From G965197555 sp965197555 (GTDB lineage Bacteria; Chloroflexota; Dehalococcoidia; Lucifugimonadales; UBA3495), in assembly GCA_965197555.1 (NCBI GenBank), contig OZ240213.1:1364001-1428000 (forward strand): DNA of 64,000 bases, read 5' to 3'. The position numbers were made by a program, and so were the translations under genes. The notes under the pieces are model-generated. The model did no database searches, was not told the DNA's origin, and saw nothing but the letters and a program-made list of their open reading frames with translations. This document shows, piece by piece, positions 1 to 8,618 of the stretch; within the stretch, counting starts at the first letter, position 1; the number at the start of each line of letters is the position of its first letter.

Positions 1-1025
1 TGACCGAGGCGCCGGTTCACTTGATGCAACCGGGCGTCACCGTAAGGCTCCGTTCGCCGTCGCCCGGGCGTAAGCTGGCCTCTGGCAAACAATATCGCCT
101 CTCTCTTGGTGCAGACGTAACCTACACCGAGGCCGTTGGCCCTGCTGGTGACAGAGTTCGCCGTTTCCTAGACGCGGGGGAAAACCCCCCAGCAGGCGTG
201 ATCATTGACTACCATTTAAAGGAAAAACCCTCAAGTGAAGTGACCCTTACATTCGCCGACCACGAAGGGGGATTGATCCGGTCATTTAGCAGCAGGACGA
301 CTAATGACAAACCCGACCAAGGTGGGGTAGAACCCCGGCTTCTAGCGGAGGCGGGAATCAACCGCTTCGTATGGGATATGCATTACCCAGACGCTCGGAA
401 TGCGCCGGGTGACAAGACAACGGAGGAGATCATAACCGGACCGCTGGCTCCACCGGGAACCTACCATATGACCCTATCCGCCGAGGGAGAGGTGCGGACC
501 AAGTCATTCCAAATCATCAAAGACCCTCGGATTGAGGCCAGTCAGGCGGACTTCAATGTCCAGTTTGAAACACACATGGCGATCCGAGACAAGCTTTCCG
601 AGACCCATGACGCGATTAACCAGATACGCAACATCCGGAGCCAGGTGGAGGAGTGGGAACAGCGGGCGGCGTCCCGAGGATTGTCTGATGCCGTGGCCAG
701 CGCGGCCGGTTCTATGAAGCAGAAGCTGGAGTCCATCGAAGACGAGTTGGTGCAGGTAAAGTATAAGGGCGCGCGGGACCGGCTTAATCTGCCGGTGAAA
801 CTGAATCGCCAGTTAGCGGAATTGGTTGCGGTAGTAGCCAGCGCCGATTATTCGCCGCCCCAGCAAGTCCACGATGTTTTCCGGGACCTGTCTTCACGAA
901 TCGAAACCCAGCTTACGCTGCTACGGGACGTAGTCGAGCAAGACGTCGCTATTTTTATAGACTTGGTCAATGAGCTGGAGATTCCGCCGATTGTTCCCAG
1001 CGCCACTCCCCCTCAGGCGCCGTGA
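1..1025 (+). CDS. C-terminal part of a WD40/BNR-repeat (sortilin/glycosyl-hydrolase-like) protein, 5' truncated
   Basis: The reading frame is already open at the window edge, so the start lies upstream. What remains is the C-terminal region: a beta-sandwich-like stretch with NRFVWDMHYPDA and GPLAPPGTYHMTL, then a long charged helical segment (IRDKLSETHDAINQIRNIRSQVEEWEQ) and a Pro-rich tail. This order is familiar from the ends of large secreted BNR/VPS10-type beta-propeller proteins that are often labelled glycosyl hydrolase. The propeller itself is outside the window, so substrate and activity cannot be judged. It is convergent with msrB. The family call rests on recalled C-terminal motifs. 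Confidence 0.6.
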   Translation, partial: TEAPVHLMQPGVTVRLRSPSPGRKLASGKQYRLSLGADVTYTEAVGPAGDRVRRFLDAGENPPAGVIIDYHLKEKPSSEVTLTFADHEGGLIRSFSSRTTNDKPDQGGVEPRLLAEAGINRFVWDMHYPDARNAPGDKTTEEIITGPLAPPGTYHMTLSAEGEVRTKSFQIIKDPRIEASQADFNVQFETHMAIRDKLSETHDAINQIRNIRSQVEEWEQRAASRGLSDAVASAAGSMKQKLESIEDELVQVKYKGARDRLNLPVKLNRQLAELVAVVASADYSPPQQVHDVFRDLSSRIETQLTLLRDVVEQDVAIFIDLVNELEIPPIVPSATPPQAP

Positions 1026-1106
1026 GCGGATGCAGTGAAAACGGACCCACAGAGCAAAGTCACCGTCTGAAGGCCGGCGATCGGCGAAGTCCTCCCCCTT
1101 GTGCTT

Positions 1107-1484
1107 CTATCCCTGCTCCCCAGGCACGAACTTCATGGAGAGGGAGTTAACACAGTGACGAGTGCTGGTTGCGGTAAGACGCTCTCCAATGAATACGTGG
1201 CCCAGATGGCCGCCACAGTTGGAGCACTCGATCTCCGTCCGCATCCCGTCGGGGTCGGGTAAGCGGTTTACAGCCCCTGGCACCTCTTTATCGAAGGCTG
1301 GCCAGCCACAGCGGGCGTCAAACTTATCATCGGACCTATACAGCTCGGCGTTGCACCGTCGGCACAAGTAGACGCCTTTTTCATAGAAGTCGTCGAACTC
1401 TCCCGTGAAGGGCCGTTCCGTGCCCTTGCCTTCAATTACGAATCGCTCCTCCGCAGTGAGCGGATTGTAACTTGAGGTCCCCAT
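1107..1484 (-). CDS. msrB: Peptide-methionine (R)-S-oxide reductase MsrB
   Basis: This 125-residue protein reduces the R epimer of methionine sulfoxide in oxidised proteins, using a thiol donor. It has the two zinc CxxC motifs (CRRC at 41-44 and CSNC at 87-90), the family motif CGWPAF at 59-64, and the catalytic Cys111 in RHCVNS. There is no signal peptide, so it should act in the cytoplasm. Its length is normal for a single-domain MsrB. The ATG is preceded by a GAAGGAAAG-like ribosome binding site. It is a stand-alone gene with stem-loops upstream. Confidence 0.93.
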   Translation of the reverse strand: MGTSSYNPLTAEERFVIEGKGTERPFTGEFDDFYEKGVYLCRRCNAELYRSDDKFDARCGWPAFDKEVPGAVNRLPDPDGMRTEIECSNCGGHLGHVFIGERLTATSTRHCVNSLSMKFVPGEQG

Positions 1485-1509
1485 TCAATCTTTCCTTCGT
1501 TGGCGTTTC

Positions 1510-1535
1510 AGGCCAGTCCCCAAAAGGACTGGCCT
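1510..1535. terminator. Stem-loop between msrB and the M24 peptidase gene
   Basis: AGGCCAGTCC and GGACTGGCCT form a perfect 10-bp stem with a 6-nt loop. There is no strong T run, so termination is only a possibility. It lies downstream of the M24 peptidase gene and just before msrB on the same strand. Confidence 0.4.
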
Positions 1536-1563
1536 CGAGAAGCATAGACTAAAACGATCGAAC

Positions 1564-1598
1564 CATAGAGGAAGGGCTGGTACGCGCCTTCCTCTATG
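1564..1598 (-). terminator. Second stem-loop, possible terminator of the M24 peptidase gene
   Basis: CATAGAGGAAGG pairs perfectly with CCTTCCTCTATG around an 11-nt loop. On the minus strand it is followed within about 15 nt by GTTTTAG, which is T-rich enough for a weak intrinsic terminator. It sits about 65 bp after the peptidase stop codon. Confidence 0.45.
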
Positions 1599-1664
1599 TC
1601 CCGTATGTCACGCACCACCACAAAAGTGCTGCTGAGGGATGTTATACCAGGGTGTCGGGCACCC

Positions 1665-2942
1665 TCAGCCCGTCAATGAGTCGTTGCCCCAGGTAAAGAA
1701 GGGTTCCGCTCCCCCCTCTTTGACCCAGAACACCTCCTCGATCCAGCAGCGTTCCTTCTCGTCACCCGGGCACAAAAGGTGGGCGGCTATCACCATACCC
1801 TCGCCCAACGTCCAGTTTGGATCGGCACCGTCCTCCGCCAGCTGCAGAACGTCCGTGTGACTTAATCCCAAGCCGTGGAAGTAAGTGAGCACCGAATCGT
1901 ATTGAGGCACATCCAACTTCTGGTATGTTTCCCGACTCTTTTCTTGTATATCGCCGATCCTGACGCCGGGCCGCATCAGCTCGTGTATTTCGCTCATCGC
2001 TGCGGAAGTAGCCCGAGCGATGCGGTCGGCCACTCCTGAACGCTCGCCCCCCACCAGCCAAGTCTTGCCCCCATCCCAGCAGTACTGGTTCTTAGTGCCG
2101 TGGCAGTCGAACATGATGTTAGTGCCTGGCTCGACCACGAAGTCTTCAGACCCGACACGCAGGCGTACAGCGGGGTCTCCGTCCAGAGGGTTGGCGAAGA
2201 ATACCCCACCTGGATCAGCAACCCATCCACCCAATGCAGTGATTTCTGCATGATAGGTATCAACCAGTTCCTTCCAGGTCTTCCCACGGCTCCAAGACTG
2301 GACTGTCCGTTCGATGGCCACCTGGTTAACTCCAGTAGATTCCCGCAGCCACTCGATTTCTTGGTCGTTCTTAACTTCCCGAGCGAACATCATCAGGCTG
2401 TAGGCGTCGTTTACATCCGATAACGAACCCGCCAGCTTGGTTCCCAGTCTCAGGTCATCGTAGCCAATACGACCGTTGGCAAGACCCAAGTCTTGCATCG
2501 CCTGGCGGATGCCATCGGTAAAATCACCAACTAAATGGTCACCGGCACGTTGTACCCAGCCGGATTCTTGCCGGGCAACCGGCATGAATCTATGAAACTG
2601 CGAACGCTCGGTGGTGGCACTCAACGGTACGAGGAGGCTGCGGTGGGGACGTAGGTCTTCGATCCATATCGGTGCCTCCAGGAAGGGGGAGAGAAAGATG
2701 TCCGGTCCAATCAGGATGGGATGCTGCAAGTCATGCCGCGAAATAACAACAGCAACTCCCGGTGGCTCGTCGGCTTTGGGCGCCGTGGGGTTGTATCCCG
2801 TCAGGTATGTCACGTTCAGAGGGGTGGTAATGACCAAGCCGTCTATGCCACGGGCTTCCATCCCGTGGGCCAACCGTTCGACATCGCATAGAGGACTTGG
2901 TCTCGTAGTTGATCCGCCGTTGATATCTGTAGTCATAACCAA
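1665..2942 (-). CDS. M24 family metallopeptidase (Xaa-Pro aminopeptidase/creatinase-like)
   Basis: This 425-residue protein has the two-domain pitta-bread layout. An N-terminal creatinase-like domain (about 20-170, with DGLVITTPLNVTYLTGYNP) is followed by an M24 catalytic domain (about 185-420). Candidate dinuclear metal ligands are the two Asp in MFDCHGTKNQYCWDGGKTW, the His in YFHGLGLSHTD, and Glu residues near GEGMVIAAH and EEVFWVKEGG. Members hydrolyse Xaa-Pro peptides, dimethylpropiothetin, creatine or similar C-N bonds, so the substrate is open. No signal peptide is visible. It is followed on the same strand by a flavin monooxygenase gene only 49 bp upstream, suggesting co-transcription. 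Confidence 0.8.
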   Translation of the reverse strand: MVMTTDINGGSTTRPSPLCDVERLAHGMEARGIDGLVITTPLNVTYLTGYNPTAPKADEPPGVAVVISRHDLQHPILIGPDIFLSPFLEAPIWIEDLRPHRSLLVPLSATTERSQFHRFMPVARQESGWVQRAGDHLVGDFTDGIRQAMQDLGLANGRIGYDDLRLGTKLAGSLSDVNDAYSLMMFAREVKNDQEIEWLRESTGVNQVAIERTVQSWSRGKTWKELVDTYHAEITALGGWVADPGGVFFANPLDGDPAVRLRVGSEDFVVEPGTNIMFDCHGTKNQYCWDGGKTWLVGGERSGVADRIARATSAAMSEIHELMRPGVRIGDIQEKSRETYQKLDVPQYDSVLTYFHGLGLSHTDVLQLAEDGADPNWTLGEGMVIAAHLLCPGDEKERCWIEEVFWVKEGGAEPFFTWGNDSLTG

Positions 2943-2991
2943 CTCCTTCTTGAATTAATTCCTACTACGCTGGAATGTATGATTAGAGAAA

Positions 2992-4626
2992 TTATTGAAG
3001 CGCGAACCCCTCGTACCCATTCGCCACCACCTCGGCACGCTTGGCCCGCATGGCTGGGGCGCTGTCCGGAGCGGTGAGCAGGACCCGGGCCTTACCGGGG
3101 ATGTTCGCGCCCACAAACCACGAATCGGCCTTGGTCCGTAGGATATTGGCGCCTGCCTCGGCCACGTGCCTGGTCCACTCCTCTTCCGCCTGAGGCGTGG
3201 TGGATATACGAGCAAACTTATTATCGCGTACATAGCATAAGCAATCGCTAACCCAATCGACCAGCGGCTCGGCTGCTCTGACGAAGTTGCCGACCGAGGC
3301 TGCATTGATGGTGAAGAGATTCGGGAAGCCGACGCTCTGGATGCCCATATAGGTGCGCGGCCCATCAGCGAACCTGTCCTTCAATGTCTGTCCGCCTTCG
3401 CCGCGGATGTCGATCCTGGTCAAAGATCCGGTCACGGCGTCATATCCGGTGGCAAATATGATCACGTCCAACTCGTATTCAGCGTCAGTGGTCTTGACCC
3501 CCTTGGGAGTGATCCGTTCGATCGGGGCCTCCCGCACGTCAACCAGTAATACATTCTCCTGGTTGTAGACTTCATAATATCCGGTCTCGCACGGGAGCCG
3601 CTTGGAGCCGAACATGTGGTCCTTGGGCACAAGTTTTTCCGCCACTACTGGATCCTTGACCCGCTCGCGGATCTTGTTACGGACGAATTCGGCGTAGTCC
3701 TCGTTAGCCTCCCCGGGCATCATGATGTCGTGGAAATTGGCCAGCCATTTCTTAAAGCCGGGCTCCTCCCAAAGGCTCTCGTACTGCGCCAACCGTTCTT
3801 CCGGTGAGACTTCCAGAGCCGATCGAGGGTCGAATTCGTGCACAAACGAGCCCGGAGTTTCGTTACATTTCTTGAAGATTTCCGGGTAGCTGGCTTTGAT
3901 CTCTCGCTGGGTTTCGGGATCGATTGGGCCATTCCGAAGCGGCGCACAGTAATTCGCGGTGCGCTGGAATACACTTAAGTGGCCGACTTGCCCAGCGATC
4001 TCCGGAATGAGCTGGACGCCGGTGGCCCCAGTGCCAATGACCCCGACGCGCTTGCCTGCTAAGTCCATGCCTTCCTTCGGCCATCTGGCGGTGTGACACC
4101 AATCACCCTCGAATCTGTCCAGCCCCGCAAAGTCAGGCACATAGTGCGCGGACAAGACACCAACTGCAGTGATCAAAAATTGCGCCTCCGCACGTTGCCC
4201 ATCCTCCGTCTGGACCTGCCAGCGACTAGTGTCCTCGTTGAACACCGCTGAGGAGACGCGCGCGTTCAACTTGATGTCCCGGCGCAGGTCAAACTTGTCC
4301 GCTACATAATTGAGGTAGCGCTCGTTCTCCGGTTGTCCGGAATAATGCTCTTTCCAGTCCCATTCCTGCAGAAGTTCCTCGGAGAACGAATACCCGTAGG
4401 TGTAACTCTCGGAGTCGAAGCGCGCCCCTGGGTAGCGGTTCCAATACCAGGTGCCGCCCACTCCACTGCCGTCTTCAAAAACCCGTACCGAAAACCCGAG
4501 CCCACGCAATCGGTACAACTGATACAACCCGGTGACCCCGGCGCCGATGATAATTGCGTCAAACTGCTCCACCTCGTCCGATGAGCCCGAACCAGCTTCC
4601 GCAGTTTGCCGTAGAGAATCTGCCAT
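2992..4626 (-). CDS. Flavin-containing monooxygenase, Baeyer-Villiger type
   Basis: This 544-residue protein is predicted to insert oxygen next to a ketone using FAD and NADPH, as in cyclohexanone monooxygenase. The FAD-binding motif GAGVTG is at 28-33 and a second Rossmann motif, GTGATG, lies near residue 198. Between them is FEGDWCHTARWP, matching the Baeyer-Villiger fingerprint FxGxxxHxxxWP. ATGYD near the C-terminus is the usual closing FAD/NADP motif. The length matches the family. It sits directly upstream of the M24 peptidase on the same strand. The ATG follows a GGAGGAAG-type site. The native ketone cannot be deduced. Confidence 0.87.
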   Translation of the reverse strand: MADSLRQTAEAGSGSSDEVEQFDAIIIGAGVTGLYQLYRLRGLGFSVRVFEDGSGVGGTWYWNRYPGARFDSESYTYGYSFSEELLQEWDWKEHYSGQPENERYLNYVADKFDLRRDIKLNARVSSAVFNEDTSRWQVQTEDGQRAEAQFLITAVGVLSAHYVPDFAGLDRFEGDWCHTARWPKEGMDLAGKRVGVIGTGATGVQLIPEIAGQVGHLSVFQRTANYCAPLRNGPIDPETQREIKASYPEIFKKCNETPGSFVHEFDPRSALEVSPEERLAQYESLWEEPGFKKWLANFHDIMMPGEANEDYAEFVRNKIRERVKDPVVAEKLVPKDHMFGSKRLPCETGYYEVYNQENVLLVDVREAPIERITPKGVKTTDAEYELDVIIFATGYDAVTGSLTRIDIRGEGGQTLKDRFADGPRTYMGIQSVGFPNLFTINAASVGNFVRAAEPLVDWVSDCLCYVRDNKFARISTTPQAEEEWTRHVAEAGANILRTKADSWFVGANIPGKARVLLTAPDSAPAMRAKRAEVVANGYEGFALQ

Positions 4627-4962
4627 ATCTTCCTCCTTACGCTCTCCAAGCTTTGCCGGCTGCCTTGAGAGGGACTGCTCCTCTCATCTAACGACCTAAT
4701 TGTGGGCCCCAGTGGGTCATTTTACCTCTTTGGTGGATGGTGTGGTAGTTGCATGAGTCTAGCCACTGAGTCAACTCCGGCTGGCGTGACGCATTGGGTT
4801 GCGCCAATGAACATCAAATGTTGGGAATCTGGGAGATGATCGCGTAGGCCAAGGCCTTGGGAGCCGAGGGCGAAGTTGCGGGAGAGGATGTATACAGCCG
4901 CTGTGGTTCGCCGAGACATTCACCGCACTATTCCGGTGAATAGTGGGTCTTAGTGGGTACGG
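4627..4962. other. Intergenic stretch, no gene recognised
   Basis: This holds only a short palindrome (ATTCACCG at 4918-4925 with CGGTGAAT at 4934-4941). A 65-codon minus-strand ORF at 4722-4919 has no recognisable motif or ribosome binding site. Confidence 0.5.
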
Positions 4963-5373
4963 TTACTTCCCTGACTGCCTTGGTGGAGCGATCACCTCAC
5001 AAGTGGGGCCGCTGGCTCGGCTTAACCTTCGGTCTAGCGTCACTAGCGGGCAATCCAGCGCCTCTGCCAAGGCTACATACCAGGCATCGTAGCTGGTCAG
5101 GTTGCTGCAGAGCGCCCATACCCTTTCGGCAAACGGGGCAAAGGCGGAGAGATCAAGATCCAGTTGGAGCAGGTCCCGGTGGGCACTGGTAGCCTCAAGC
5201 CGGGAGATCTGGCCGGCTTGCTCGAGCCTCCTTAATATATTGCTGCCTTCGGCCAAGGCCAGTTCTGGACCAGCCAACCCGCCTTGGGCAACAATTGACT
5301 CCCCCCAGATTCCTTCCCGCACCGAGTCGACCAGGGCCGCGATAAGCAGGGAGGCATCAACGACAGCCGTCAC
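4963..5373 (-). CDS. vapC: PIN-domain ribonuclease toxin (VapC/FitB type)
   Basis: This 136-residue PIN protein is predicted to cleave RNA (often tRNA or rRNA) with Mg2+. The four acidic active-site residues are visible: Asp6 in VVDAS, Glu42 in AEGSN, Asp96 in YDAWYVALAE, and Asp114 in VTLDRRL. It starts with GTG (5371-5373). The antitoxin gene immediately upstream has been split by an insertion sequence: its last seven codons survive next to vapC and the rest lies 1.4 kb away. The toxin is intact while its antitoxin has lost its C-terminal tail, so the toxin may be silent, poorly expressed or held by a homologue elsewhere. Confidence 0.85.
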   Translation of the reverse strand: MTAVVDASLLIAALVDSVREGIWGESIVAQGGLAGPELALAEGSNILRRLEQAGQISRLEATSAHRDLLQLDLDLSAFAPFAERVWALCSNLTSYDAWYVALAEALDCPLVTLDRRLSRASGPTCEVIAPPRQSGK

Positions 5374-5378
5374 TTCCG

Positions 5379-5403
5379 CTATACATCACGAGCGCGCAAA
5401 ATA
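5379..5403 (-). pseudogene. vapB: 3' remnant of the antitoxin gene vapB
   Basis: Read on the minus strand from the IS boundary, this stretch encodes ILRARDV followed by TAG, a tail typical of FitA/VapB antitoxins. It ends 5 bp before the vapC start. Removing the inserted DNA with one copy of the 2-bp target joins it in frame to the main antitoxin ORF at 6861-7058. Confidence 0.7.
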
Positions 5404-6563
5404 CTAAACCAAAGCCAAGGTGGGATGTGCATTTACAATACATCGGTGATTGGGCTGGGATTCTCGCAGAAAGCCTTCGGCCTTTGATTGCAGGACGGTG
5501 CGGCAGCGGCCCTTGACCTCGTCTTTCCGGATGGACAGCCCGCAGAGGAAATTCCCGACCCTCTCCTTTACCAGGGCCTTGGTTCCCAAGCACAGGTTTC
5601 CGGTGGCTTCCTCTCTTGCCCAGCCCCAGATGGCCTCATCGGCGTTGAAGTCCGGGCTGTAGCCCGGCAGGTTCATCAGCCGCAGCCCCAAGCCCGGCGT
5701 CCGCAGATACTCACGCACCGCTTCGCCGCGGTGCGCCGGCGCGTTGTCCCAAATCACGTTGAGCGGCCCGGAGTGCCTCTGCCGCAACCGCTCCAGGAAG
5801 GCAGCCGAGGTTCCGGAGTTGCTATTCCCCTCCAGGTCCATCCACTCCACCTCACCGGTCTCCAGGCACACTGCCGAGTAGTAGCTGGCCTTTTCGCCAT
5901 AGCTCGGGCTGGTCGAGTCCACCAAGGCCGGCTCTCCCTTTAGCACCCATTTGCCTCTCAATTCGGCATCGGCCCGGAAATGGGCCTCGTCGGCGAAGAA
6001 TATCTTCGCTCCCGTACGCCACGCCTCGTCCGACAGGGTGGCGTACTCCGCCACGAAGGCCTCCCGCTTCTGCTCATCTGCCTTGACCAGACGCTTCTTG
6101 GGGCGCTTCAGGACAAACCCCAAGCGGTGCAGATAGTTCAGGCAAGTGCTGCGGCTCAGGCCAATGCCGAAACGCTTCGAGACAAACTGCCGCACCACTT
6201 TCCAGTTCCAGTTGGCCATTTCTATGCCCGACATCTCGGGCAACTCCTGCACTGCCCCCGTCAACTTCGCCTGTTGCGTCTCGCCAAGTGCGGGGGGGAA
6301 CCCCCGGTCTGCTCGAATATCAAGGCTGCAGGCCCTCCCTCGCCGAAGGCGGCGGCCCATCTGCCGATGGTGTGAGCATCCCGGCCCAGTGCCTGGGCGG
6401 TGCCCGAGGCGGTCAGGCCCCGGCACAGGAGCCACAGTGCGTGCCACCGTTCTCTCTCCCGGGGTGTCGGCGCTAGGTACATCCTGCTGCGCACACTCGC
6501 CAAGTCCAACTGCCACCCCTCCAAGTCCGGCCTTATCCCCCTCATACCCATCACCATCCCCAC
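5404..6563 (-). CDS. IS630-family transposase, split into two frames (-1 shift near 6290)
   Basis: The N-terminal part (from ATG 6563) carries the HTH region: LTASGTAQALGRDAHTIGRW. The C-terminal part is the DDE domain, with FADEAHF (first Asp), VIWDNAPAHRG (second Asp) and SPDFNADEAIW (Glu). The frames are out by one and join at a run of seven C on the coding strand near 6288-6296, where a -1 slip gives GGSPPALGETQQAKL. This is either a programmed frameshift, known in some IS families, or an inactivating indel. The stop lies within the left inverted repeat. Confidence 0.8.
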
Positions 6564-6644
6564 TCAATCTGCTCCCAGTCCTGACGCTATGCCTCCCTGA
6601 TTCTAGCCGACGCAAATGCGGGTTTCACCTTGGCTTTGGTTTAG
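5404..6644 (-). mobile_element. IS630/Tc1-mariner family insertion sequence
   Basis: The element is 1241 bp and bounded by perfect 19-bp inverted repeats, 5404-5422 and 6626-6644 (outer end CTAAACCAAAGCC). It is flanked by TA on both sides (5402-5403 and 6645-6646), the target duplication expected for IS630. It carries one transposase coding region whose stop codon is the terminal TAG of the left repeat. It sits inside an antitoxin gene, next to a further copy of the inverted repeat. Confidence 0.9.
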
Positions 6645-6859
6645 TAGAGCGAAATCTTTGTAATGATGGGCAATTGGGTTGACGAGATTACCCGACCACG
6701 ATTTGAAAGCGTAACCTGCGTGCAAGAACTTCCCATCATTTCTACGCTGTTGGTCTACTAGGTTGCGCCGGTGAATCCCTCTCATCCGTACTTGGAGAAT
6801 GACCCGGCTCCGTCGTCTGACCCTCACCATCTGCGCATTTCACCTTGGCTTTAGTTTAG
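6645..6859. repeat. Remnant of a related IS end with a third inverted-repeat copy
   Basis: Bases 6841-6859 repeat the IS630 terminal inverted repeat with one mismatch (CTTTAGTTTAG instead of CTTTGGTTTAG), 197 bp outside the intact element. The intervening DNA has no recognisable gene. The true junction with the antitoxin gene is at 6859/6860, so an older or one-ended insertion is implied. The dinucleotide after the junction is AA rather than TA. Confidence 0.65.
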
Positions 6860-7058
6860 AAGGAGTGAGGCGCGTTCCGGCCGCCTCCTTTCGCCGACGC
6901 ACGCCCTCAAGCCACGAGCCCACGGATGGCCGGGACGCAATGCGTTCCAGTTCGCCGCGGAGGAACTCCTGCATGGATTGCCGTTGTTGTGCTGCGCGCA
7001 CGGCAAGTTGGTCTCGGACTTCTTCTGGGACCCCTCTTATTGTTATCTGTACTGGCAT
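6840..7058 (-). pseudogene. vapB: Antitoxin VapB/FitA-like, ribbon-helix-helix, interrupted by IS DNA
   Basis: The ORF from ATG 7058 begins MPVQITIRGVPEEVRDQL, a ribbon-helix-helix DNA-binding strand and helix, and continues through RRRKEAAGTRLTP. It then runs into IS-derived codons (KLKPR, stop) read from the inverted repeat. The original tail, ILRARDV, is at 5379-5403 next to vapC. The N-terminal DNA-binding domain is intact, but the C-terminal toxin-binding segment is displaced. Such a protein might still bind its operator but should neutralise the toxin poorly. A longer start at 7136 is possible but lacks family similarity. Confidence 0.8.
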
Positions 7059-7201
7059 GACAGCATTCTGCAATCGGTACCAGCGCTTCGCAATCACATC
7101 CGTGCCCAATCGTTGAGGGCCCACGAAATCCACCAAGACCGAACGGAAACCTTAATACCGAGCAGGAACTTTCAAGGGTTCGCGGATAAAACAACGCCCG
7201 G

Positions 7202-8137
7202 TTAACCGGCTCGGACTGAGCGAAGACGCCGTTTGGCTTCTTCGAGTAACTGATCGGGCAGCGGTGCTGAAAGGACCGCCTCGACATTCTCTCGTAGGTG
7301 AGCTGGATTGAGGGTACCAACGATGGTCGTGTGTACATGAGGGTTAGAGATGGTTGACCGAAGCATGAACTCGGTGGCCGTCATGTCCTGTAAGAGAACA
7401 CCCAAGCCCGCTTTCTCCCACAGGTCCCATACTTGGACGGTCCCCTGACCTGCGCCTGGCTGACCTCGGGCTACACCACCGCGGATAACTATGCCAAGCC
7501 CCGCCGAGGTCGCTGCAGCTATTGCTTCGGCGTGTTCCGGTTGCAGGATTGAATAAGGGACCTGCAACACGTCGAACACCCCCATGTCGATGTGGTCGAA
7601 GATATTTGGAAGGATGGAGGAGCAACCAAGGTACCGAATCTTTCCTTGTTGCTTAAGGTCTTGCATCGTGGCAATGGCCCCTTCCTGTTCCAAGACATCT
7701 CTAGCCGGGCTGAAGTGGAACTGGACAATGTCAAGATAGTCCGTCTTCATACGCCGGAGGCTCTGATGGCAGGCATTGATGATATTGTCCCGGCAGTAGT
7801 CATGGAAGCGGGGCAAGGGCACACCGAACCTGGTGCGCTCCTCGGGCCGGAACTTGGTATTGTCCAGAGGGCACCCGCACTTGCTGGCCAAGTAGAATTC
7901 GCTCCGGCGGTGGGAGATGTTGTTGCCTATGTGCTCCTCGGCCTCCCCGTAGTCAACAGCGGTGTCAATGTAATTGATGCCGGCATCCAGGACGGCGTTG
8001 AGTATCTTTGCCGGCTGCTTGAAGGACAGAGGCCGGCCCATTCCTTGGACCATACCCCGAAGCTCTAGAGCGCCGAAGCCTAGGGTGGTGACTCTTAGCC
8101 CGGTGCGTCCTAGGACTTGCGTGGGTAGCTCTAGCAT
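7202..8137 (-). CDS. Aldo/keto reductase
   Basis: This NADPH-dependent reductase of about 311 residues has a TIM-barrel fold. Catalytic tetrad residues are visible: Asp58 and Tyr63 in YIDTAVDYGEAE, Lys86 in LASKCG, and a His in DIVQFHFS. The phosphate-binding end has IVGTLNPAHLRENV. I placed the start at ATG 8137 because MLELPTQVLGRTGLRVTTLGFG matches the family N-terminus. An in-frame ATG at 8224 would add 29 residues without family similarity. No operon partner. The substrate is unknown. Confidence 0.85.
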   Translation of the reverse strand: MLELPTQVLGRTGLRVTTLGFGALELRGMVQGMGRPLSFKQPAKILNAVLDAGINYIDTAVDYGEAEEHIGNNISHRRSEFYLASKCGCPLDNTKFRPEERTRFGVPLPRFHDYCRDNIINACHQSLRRMKTDYLDIVQFHFSPARDVLEQEGAIATMQDLKQQGKIRYLGCSSILPNIFDHIDMGVFDVLQVPYSILQPEHAEAIAAATSAGLGIVIRGGVARGQPGAGQGTVQVWDLWEKAGLGVLLQDMTATEFMLRSTISNPHVHTTIVGTLNPAHLRENVEAVLSAPLPDQLLEEAKRRLRSVRAG

Positions 8138-8279
8138 GGTTGGCGCCTCGCCAGGCGGGTTTTCATTCCATTTCCATTGAGACGCGGGCCCTCTCAGGCG
8201 CATCGCTGAGCATTCCCGAGTCATGAGCCCATATTTGGGTTAATATTCAAGAAGGGATTTCATAATAACAGGAGGGACC

Positions 8280-8618
8280 ATGGGATCCATAAGATTGTAT
8301 TCCGGCGACGACGGTGAATCCCACATCGAAGAGATCGACCCGGTTGCTCATCCGGAGTGGAGTCAGTTGCAAAACGCGAAGGGGATCGTATTCAGGGCCT
8401 CACCCCCGGGTTACTTCAGTGATTGGCATGTGGCGCCCCGGAGGCAATACATAATCACTCTGTCCGGGGAAGCGGAAATTGGGCTTGCCGATGGTACGGT
8501 GCACCGCCTTGGGCCCGGAGATGTCAACCTTGCTGAAGACCTGACCGGCCATGGCCACACAACGCGGGTAGTGAGCAGCGTGCCCAGGGTAACCGCGACG
8601 GTCCACTTGGAAGAATAG
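8280..8618 (+). CDS. Small single-domain cupin protein
   Basis: This 112-residue protein is one cupin barrel. It has SDWHVAPRRQYIITLSGEAEIGLADGTVHRLGPGDVNLAEDLTGHGHTTR, which covers cupin motifs 1 and 2 with possible metal-binding His residues. The G-D in LGPGDVNLAED is the usual turn. The ATG follows AGGAGGGACC, a strong ribosome binding site. No enzymatic partner is adjacent; function is unassigned beyond the fold. The terminator at 8905 may serve this gene. Confidence 0.75.
   Translation: MGSIRLYSGDDGESHIEEIDPVAHPEWSQLQNAKGIVFRASPPGYFSDWHVAPRRQYIITLSGEAEIGLADGTVHRLGPGDVNLAEDLTGHGHTTRVVSSVPRVTATVHLEE

Noticed and set aside
4722..4919. 65-codon ORF between the monooxygenase and vapC
   Set aside because: No motif, no ribosome binding site, and no sign of coding bias.
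4918..4941. Short palindrome ATTCACCG/CGGTGAAT near vapC
   Set aside because: Eight-bp arms lie downstream of vapC relative to transcription, so an operator role is unlikely; left as an intergenic note.
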